From an uncultured Prevotella sp. (GTDB lineage: Bacteria; Bacteroidota; Bacteroidia; Bacteroidales; Bacteroidaceae), in NCBI GenBank assembly GCA_947303825.1, contig CAMYZK010000077.1, positions 1-9,312 on the forward strand: DNA of 9,312 nt, read 5' to 3'. The first letter of the stretch is position 1, and each line of letters opens with the position of its first letter. Below are positions 5,445-9,312 of this stretch, in pieces. The notes under the pieces are model-generated. The model ran no database searches. It was not told where the DNA came from and worked only from the letters and a program-made list of their open reading frames with translations. A program made the translations under genes and the position numbers.

Positions 5445-8400
5445 TTATTGAATCTCTACATTCTTGAACTCCAGCCCTTCGGCTTCGATAGTGAGGTAGT
5501 AGGTGCCGGCATTAATTTGTGTGCCGGTAGTGGTACTAAGCATCTTGAACTTGTTGGGTGTGGAAGGGAAAGTGATACTTCTGTCAACGAGCGTAACCTT
5601 CTTGCTGTCTGTAAGACGAAGGCGGGCGGTGACGGGGCTGCCGCTGGTGTTCTTATAGCGGAACCGGAGAGCATACTCTTGACCCAGTCCGGGGGAGATG
5701 ACGAAGGTGGTGAGTTTTTGAGTTTTTGAGTTTTTGAGCTTTTGGGGCTCGTAGACAGTGGCAGGACGTGCCTCGGTGTCTTGCGGCAGTTCTTCTTTCG
5801 GTAGAATGGCTATGGTGTCAGTGTCTAAGGCTATCCATGTGTTCTTACGAGCTTCGTTTGTTTTGTTGGTGTGATAAGCCCCACCGGTATTGTATGCCTC
5901 TTTAGAAATGTTAGGCAAAGAAACGGCTATGGCTGCTATGACAGCTTGGCCGGATTTCACTTCGGGGAAAGAAATGCGGATGCGGCCTTCTTTTGCGGGA
6001 GCATAGACAATGCGCTTCAGGGCTCCGCAGTAGCCAGCTTCAGCCCATGGGTCGAGGCCATTGATGACGAGGCTGTCGTTGACGGCAACATCGAAGATGC
6101 GGAGGCCCTCGTAGTCGGCAGTCTCACTGGTGTCGCCCTTACCGTGCCAGGGTTCCAGGAAGTATAGCTCTATGCGGTAGATGGGACTTGTTTGTTCTTC
6201 GACGAGCGAAGTGGCAGAGCCGAGCTGCGACTCTGTGGCAACAGACGGAACGGGCAGGTCGTACCAGAGGCGGTGACGGCCGAAGCGGAAGAACTGGAAC
6301 AGATTGTCGCTTTGTGTGCCTCGGATGTCGGTCATGATGTGGCGCTGCGAAGCATGGAAGGGGTGGATGCCAGCGAAGTCCTGGCCCCAGGAGTGGCTGA
6401 GTAGCGAGTCGTCGGCCTGCCAGTACTGGCCGAACTCGTCTGTGAAGGCATCGCCGCCGCAGTTGATGCGATAGAGGTAGTGGTAGCCTTCTGCCCCCTT
6501 CGTGAGGTCACGGTTGCGGTCGGCGGGAGTGGCAACGGGGGAACCGTTGCCCACACTATTGCTCATACTGCCGTTGCCCACACTATTGCTCATACTGCCG
6601 TTGCCCACACTATTATTCACACTGCCGTTGCCCAAACTGTTTGGGAGACCGTTGCCCACACTGTTGGTGTAGCGTTGTTTGTACATGTAGTATGCCAGTG
6701 TAGGTTCTTCCCAGATGGTGGTGAGTCCCTTGTAGTTGATGGGGCCTATCTTATCTATGCGGCGCAGGGCACCGTCGGGCTGTGTGCGGCCTGGGTTGTC
6801 GTGGCTTGAGAGGAGCCACTGAAAATGGCCGCATACACCGGTGGTGTCGGTGGGAGAACCACCGACCATAGTGAAGGCTTTCTCTTCGAAGGCTTTCTCG
6901 GCAAGGCGGGCTTTCTTTTCGAGGAGGGCGGTGAAGCTCTCCTCACTGTATTTCGCCGGGCCGTGGAGGTCGAGGGTGCGCCAGGCACCGTACTCGCCAT
7001 TGAGAAGCTGGTCGGGGCGTGACAGTTCTTCGGCATAGTTGTCGGCAGAGCCGCCGTAGGTACCGCTCCAGTTCTGTATGACGTTCCAGTCGGTGCCCTC
7101 ACCGCCATTACAGGTGGTGATGGCGCGCTGGTCGCGGCAGGTGGGGTCTAGCGAGCGTATCAAGTTGCTGCATTCCTCAGCGAAGTCGCGGGGCAGCACG
7201 CTCTCATTCTGCAGTCCCCAAAGGATGACGGAGGGCGAGTTGCGACGTTCCTTTATCCATCGTACTAGCAGTCGCTTGAAATTCTCCCGGAACTCAGGCG
7301 TGTCGTACCAGATGTGGGCAGAGAACTGACTCCAGAAGAGCATGCCCTGCTCGTCGAGCAGCTGCTGGTAGTAGAGGTTGTGAGGCTGGTGCGCCTCGCG
7401 GAAGGCGTTGAAGCCGGCGTTGCGAATCTGTTTTATGCGTGCGGCTATCTGCTCGTGGCTGAAGGCGTGGCTCGCCCCAAGGATATGCTCGTACTCGCAG
7501 GTGCCATTGATGAAGACGGGAGTGCTGTTGAGGTAGAAACGGTGGTCGTGGCTAGAAGAACGAGTGTCTCTAGTTATGCTAGTATTACCAGACATACTAG
7601 TATCTCTAGAAAGACTAGGGGAGCTGGTGTGACAAGGCCAGGAGATGCTGCGGATGCCGAAGACGGTGGTGACGAGGTCGGTGGTGACAAGGGCGGGTTC
7701 TCCTTGCAGGTTGGCATCGCCATCGTAGTGGTCGGGCTGCTTCACCATCGTCGTCAGGGTGTATAGGTAGGGGTCGTCAAGGCTCCAGCGATGGGCTTTG
7801 GCAATGGGTGACACTTGTCTTACCGTGCGTGTCTCGCCTGGACCAAGAATCATGGACTCGTAGAGCCTGAATACGGTTTTGCCGCTCTTTTCAGCGAACT
7901 TACTAACAAACTCGATGCTGGCGGGGTTGGTGCTGTAGTTCCTTAGCTCGGTCTCGATGAACACGGAGTCGCAGGCAGCGTTGTTCCATACATGAACACC
8001 AAAGGGTTCGATACGCACGGCATCGGTCTCGATGAGCGTGACGGGTCGGAAGATGCCAAAAGGCTGGCTTCCCTCGCTAAAACCCCACTCAGACGAGCAG
8101 CCACCGCAGACCCACGGCGACTCGGTCTGCATGGCGGGATGGTCGACGAGGACGCTCAACTCGTTATCCCCATTGCGTAGGGCTTCGGTCACATCGAGGG
8201 TCCAGACGGTGCGGCCGACAAGTTCGCGGGGGTACTGTTTGCCGTTGAGTGTAACGGTAGCGTAAGTGCCTACACCCTCAAACTGGAGAAAGTAGCGTCG
8301 GCCTTCACGTTTCTCGCACGCGAACATTTTATTATATGTGGCCGATCCGTGCAGGTTGCCGTGGCGCAATTGGCGGTAGCCGTAATAGTCGTCGAAATTG

Positions 8401-9312
8401 TGGGGGAGGTTAACGTGCATGATGGAATCGTGCGCCACAGGACACCTGGCCTGCCAGCCGCCGTTAAGGTCAATATGACGGCGAGGGCCTTTCGACTCAG
8501 GTTCGGGAAAGCTGACGTTGCTGCGGCCGAGGGGGACGCTGGTGGCAACGGCTATGCCGCGCTGTCCGGCATTGTTCACGGCGCAGTAGAAATGGTAGAC
8601 CACTCCATCGTGCTTCACCACATAGCTCTTGTGGGCGAACATCTCGTCGTAGGGCTTTGACGGGGTAATGAGGTCGGGACCGTTCCAGCACTGCCAGTTT
8701 ACGAGGTCGCGGCTGACGGCGAAGGTGTTGAAAGCGTTGTACTTGCGCGAGGGGTCGTAGGCCTTGAAATAGAACATGACGTAGAGGGGACTGTCGGCGG
8801 GGAAACTGCCGACCACTGTAGCATTGCTGGCGGGGAAACCGCCGACCACTGTAGCATTGAAACGGGCTATCTGCGCGTCGCCGGTGATGATGCCGCCCAC
8901 CTCGTTGGCAAAGACGGGGTTGGCATTGTAACGTTTCCATTTCTTGAGGTCGTTGCTAAGGGCGATGCCTATGCGCTCGGCCTTCAGCTTGTTGGTGGGA
9001 TTGATGCCGCCGGCGTTGTAGAACATCAGGAAACGGGACTTTGATAGTTCTGTGGGGAATGAGTTGCTGACCACGCCTCTAACCCCAGCTTCGCAAAGGT
9101 CGTAAACTGTGCTCTTATACTGTACTAATTTCTCCCACCATTGCACGTCTTTGTCGTTGATGCTGAGCAACGGCTTGTTATCGGACAGCCACTCATGGGC
9201 AGTCGTTATGTCGCCTTTTGTCCAGGCCATGCCGATGTTCAACGGTTCGCGCACAGCCTCGTAGCCTGTGCCGTGACCACCGATATAGGTCATCCAGTGC
9301 CGGCCTTTAAAC
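5445..9312 (-). CDS. Multidomain glycoside hydrolase: propeller + GH2 + malectin-like (5' end outside window)
   Basis: A large carbohydrate-active enzyme, probably exported; the N-terminus and any signal peptide lie beyond 9312, since the frame stays open (FKGRHW precedes the first Met at 9293). Numbering from that Met: residues 1-260 look like a five-bladed propeller of the GH43/GH32/GH130 type (GRHWMTYIGG, RIGIALSNDLKKWKR, LYVMFYF, AHKSYVVKHDG). GH2 follows with a sugar-binding jelly roll (272-425), an Ig-like domain (426-550) and a TIM barrel (585-875). The acid/base is E697 in LQNES and the nucleophile E767 in NGEYGAW. Residues 935-1125 are malectin-like (YRINCGG, YRIELYFLEPWHG, GLRIFDVAVNDS), and 1195-1282 form another beta domain ending NAGTYYLTIEAEG. 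The substrate cannot be told from sequence alone; a beta-galactosidase or beta-glucuronidase-like activity is plausible. Six repeat-bearing insertions interrupt presumed loops and linkers, and no frame break is seen. Confidence 0.9.
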   Translation of the reverse strand, partial: FKGRHWMTYIGGHGTGYEAVREPLNIGMAWTKGDITTAHEWLSDNKPLLSINDKDVQWWEKLVQYKSTVYDLCEAGVRGVVSNSFPTELSKSRFLMFYNAGGINPTNKLKAERIGIALSNDLKKWKRYNANPVFANEVGGIITGDAQIARFNATVVGGFPASNATVVGSFPADSPLYVMFYFKAYDPSRKYNAFNTFAVSRDLVNWQCWNGPDLITPSKPYDEMFAHKSYVVKHDGVVYHFYCAVNNAGQRGIAVATSVPLGRSNVSFPEPESKGPRRHIDLNGGWQARCPVAHDSIMHVNLPHNFDDYYGYRQLRHGNLHGSATYNKMFACEKREGRRYFLQFEGVGTYATVTLNGKQYPRELVGRTVWTLDVTEALRNGDNELSVLVDHPAMQTESPWVCGGCSSEWGFSEGSQPFGIFRPVTLIETDAVRIEPFGVHVWNNAACDSVFIETELRNYSTNPASIEFVSKFAEKSGKTVFRLYESMILGPGETRTVRQVSPIAKAHRWSLDDPYLYTLTTMVKQPDHYDGDANLQGEPALVTTDLVTTVFGIRSISWPCHTSSPSLSRDTSMSGNTSITRDTRSSSHDHRFYLNSTPVFINGTCEYEHILGASHAFSHEQIAARIKQIRNAGFNAFREAHQPHNLYYQQLLDEQGMLFWSQFSAHIWYDTPEFRENFKRLLVRWIKERRNSPSVILWGLQNESVLPRDFAEECSNLIRSLDPTCRDQRAITTCNGGEGTDWNVIQNWSGTYGGSADNYAEELSRPDQLLNGEYGAWRTLDLHGPAKYSEESFTALLEKKARLAEKAFEEKAFTMVGGSPTDTTGVCGHFQWLLSSHDNPGRTQPDGALRRIDKIGPINYKGLTTIWEEPTLAYYMYKQRYTNSVGNGLPNSLGNGSVNNSVGNGSMSNSVGNGSMSNSVGNGSPVATPADRNRDLTKGAEGYHYLYRINCGGDAFTDEFGQYWQADDSLLSHSWGQDFAGIHPFHASQRHIMTDIRGTQSDNLFQFFRFGRHRLWYDLPVPSVATESQLGSATSLVEEQTSPIYRIELYFLEPWHGKGDTSETADYEGLRIFDVAVNDSLVINGLDPWAEAGYCGALKRIVYAPAKEGRIRISFPEVKSGQAVIAAIAVSLPNISKEAYNTGGAYHTNKTNEARKNTWIALDTDTIAILPKEELPQDTEARPATVYEPQKLKNSKTQKLTTFVISPGLGQEYALRFRYKNTSGSPVTARLRLTDSKKVTLVDRSITFPSTPNKFKMLSTTTGTQINAGTYYLTIEAEGLEFKNVEIQ
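5712..5743. repeat. 8-bp repeat GAGTTTTT inside the GH gene
   Basis: Three exact units of GAGTTTTT (5712-5735) are followed by a degenerate fourth, GAGCTTTT. It codes for KLKNSKTQKL on the - strand, in the linker before the C-terminal beta domain. Since 8 is not a multiple of 3, loss or gain of one unit would shift the frame and remove the last ~90 residues. It resembles the intergenic GAGTT/GAGTTTTT repeats near 4478-4487. Confidence 0.85.
6194..6220. repeat. Coding loop resembling the psd-pssA intergenic repeat
   Basis: The + strand segment from GTTCTTCGACGAGCGAAG to GGCAGAGC matches 22 of 27 positions of 4482-4508. It encodes part of a roughly 20-residue loop (VATESQLGSATSLVEEQ) in the malectin-like domain, placed between YDLPVP and YRIELYF, where relatives usually have only a short turn. 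Confidence 0.4.
6531..6551. repeat. In-frame palindromic module, copy A
   Basis: Arms GGCAACGG (6531-6538) and CCGTTGCC (6544-6551) are perfectly complementary around the loop GGGAA. On the coding strand it gives G-N-G-S-P-V-A. The right arm is also the first 8 bp of the 27-bp array that follows. A half copy (coding T-P-A-D) lies directly beside it at 6519-6530. Confidence 0.8.
6544..6669. repeat. 27-bp tandem array coding an Asn/Gly/Ser linker
   Basis: Five units start with CCGTTGCCCA at 6544, 6571, 6598, 6625 and 6649. The first two are identical, the third is near-identical, and the last two are shortened (24 and about 21 bp). All lengths are multiples of 3. The protein repeat is S-V-G-N-G-S-M-S-N, at residues 877-918, joining the TIM barrel to the malectin-like domain. 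The fourth unit contains the perfect odd palindrome CCCAAACTGTTTGGG (6631-6645). Confidence 0.92.
6846..6866. repeat. In-frame palindromic module, copy B
   Basis: Arms GTCGGTGG (6846-6853) and CCACCGAC (6859-6866) form a perfect 8-bp stem around the loop GAGAA. On the coding strand it reads V-G-G-S-P-T-D, within the TIM-barrel region just before CGHFQWL, where the family usually has a shorter turn. Confidence 0.8.
6873..6899. repeat. 15-bp tandem duplication (KAFEE/KAFTM)
   Basis: GAAGGCTTTCTC occurs at 6873-6884 and again at 6888-6899, an offset of 15 bp, giving KAFEE-KAFTM. It lies 6 bp from palindromic module B and could be part of the same insertion event or a helix repeat of the native protein. 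Confidence 0.6.
7552..7623. repeat. 9-bp CTAG-bearing tandem array inside the GH gene
   Basis: Eight 9-bp units run from 7552. CTAG begins six of them (7552, 7570, 7579, 7597, 7606, 7615), and the other two start CGAG and CCAG. The array includes the perfect palindrome ATACTAGTAT (7594-7603). It encodes a Ser/Thr/Arg-rich stretch (PSLSRDTSMSGNTSITRDTR) between the Ig-like and TIM-barrel domains, and its base composition is more A/T-rich than the flanks. Confidence 0.85.
8793..8859. repeat. 33-bp tandem duplication carrying palindromic modules C and D
   Basis: 8796-8826 and 8829-8859 are identical at 30 of 31 positions, with a 33-bp offset. On the coding strand the unit is N-A-T-V plus a 7-codon module: NATVVGGFPAS then NATVVGSFPAD. 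At 8793-8813 the arms GTCGGCGG and CTGCCGAC pair over 8 bp with one G-T; in the second copy the inner 5 bp (GGCGG/CCGCC) pair. It lies in a propeller loop just before SPLYVMFYF. Confidence 0.9.

Noticed and set aside
5322..5729. 135-codon open frame on the + strand at the 3' end of the glycoside hydrolase
   Set aside because: Most of it is antisense to the enzyme's C-terminal domain, and the rest crosses the T-rich intergenic and psd promoter.
6544..6669. CRISPR array
   Set aside because: Units are contiguous with no unique spacers and are translated in frame, so this is a coding tandem array.
7038..7060. A fifth copy of the palindromic module (coding GGSADN)
   Set aside because: It lacks the Pro codon and the 5-nt loop layout, and the segment TYGGSADNYAEELSRP looks like native GH2 barrel sequence.

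Overview
The window looks like a chromosomal segment of a Bacteroidales bacterium, most likely Prevotella-like. The reasons are a Bacteroidetes-type promoter (TTTG, 19 bp, TACCTTTG) in front of psd, A/T-rich leaders without Shine-Dalgarno sites before most genes, a psd-pssA-DUF4834 cluster, a class I BirA without a DNA-binding domain, and a large modular GH2 enzyme of the kind found in this phylum. The genus is an inference.

Layout. On the + strand, positions 1-3324 carry sufS (5' end outside the window), rnhB, birA and pyrH: cysteine desulfuration for Fe-S clusters, removal of RNA from DNA, biotin attachment, and UMP phosphorylation. On the - strand, 5275 down to 3321, a promoter at about 5306-5336 drives psd, pssA and a small DUF4834-type membrane protein. 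Psd and PssA are the two committed steps of phosphatidylethanolamine synthesis. pyrH and the DUF4834 gene converge and share one CTAG palindrome, in which each gene's TAG stop is read on its own strand. From 9312 down to 5445 (- strand) lies one very large secreted-type carbohydrate enzyme, open at its 5' end. It has a five-bladed propeller domain, then a GH2 module (jelly roll, Ig-like, TIM barrel), then a malectin-like domain and a C-terminal beta domain.

The core genes are ordinary, but short repeats are unusually dense. They sit at gene boundaries (1116-1193, 2561-2605, 4457-4508) and inside the glycoside hydrolase at points that look like surface loops or domain linkers (5712-5743, 6194-6220, 6531-6669, 6846-6899, 7552-7623, 8793-8859). 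Four of the intragenic sites contain the same 21-nt module in the same reading frame, coding for roughly V-G-G-[S/F]-P-[A/T]-D. Three of the four form a full 8-bp-stem, 5-nt-loop hairpin, one of these through a G-T pair, and the fourth keeps only its inner 5 bp. This looks like a miniature in-frame palindromic insertion that is sometimes amplified in tandem. It is the best candidate here for something undescribed. One loop also resembles (22 of 27 positions) the intergenic sequence upstream of pssA, which suggests that repeats move between intergenic and coding DNA. The idea of a repeat family is an inference and needs genome-wide comparison.

No tRNA, rRNA, CRISPR array, transposase or phage gene was seen.
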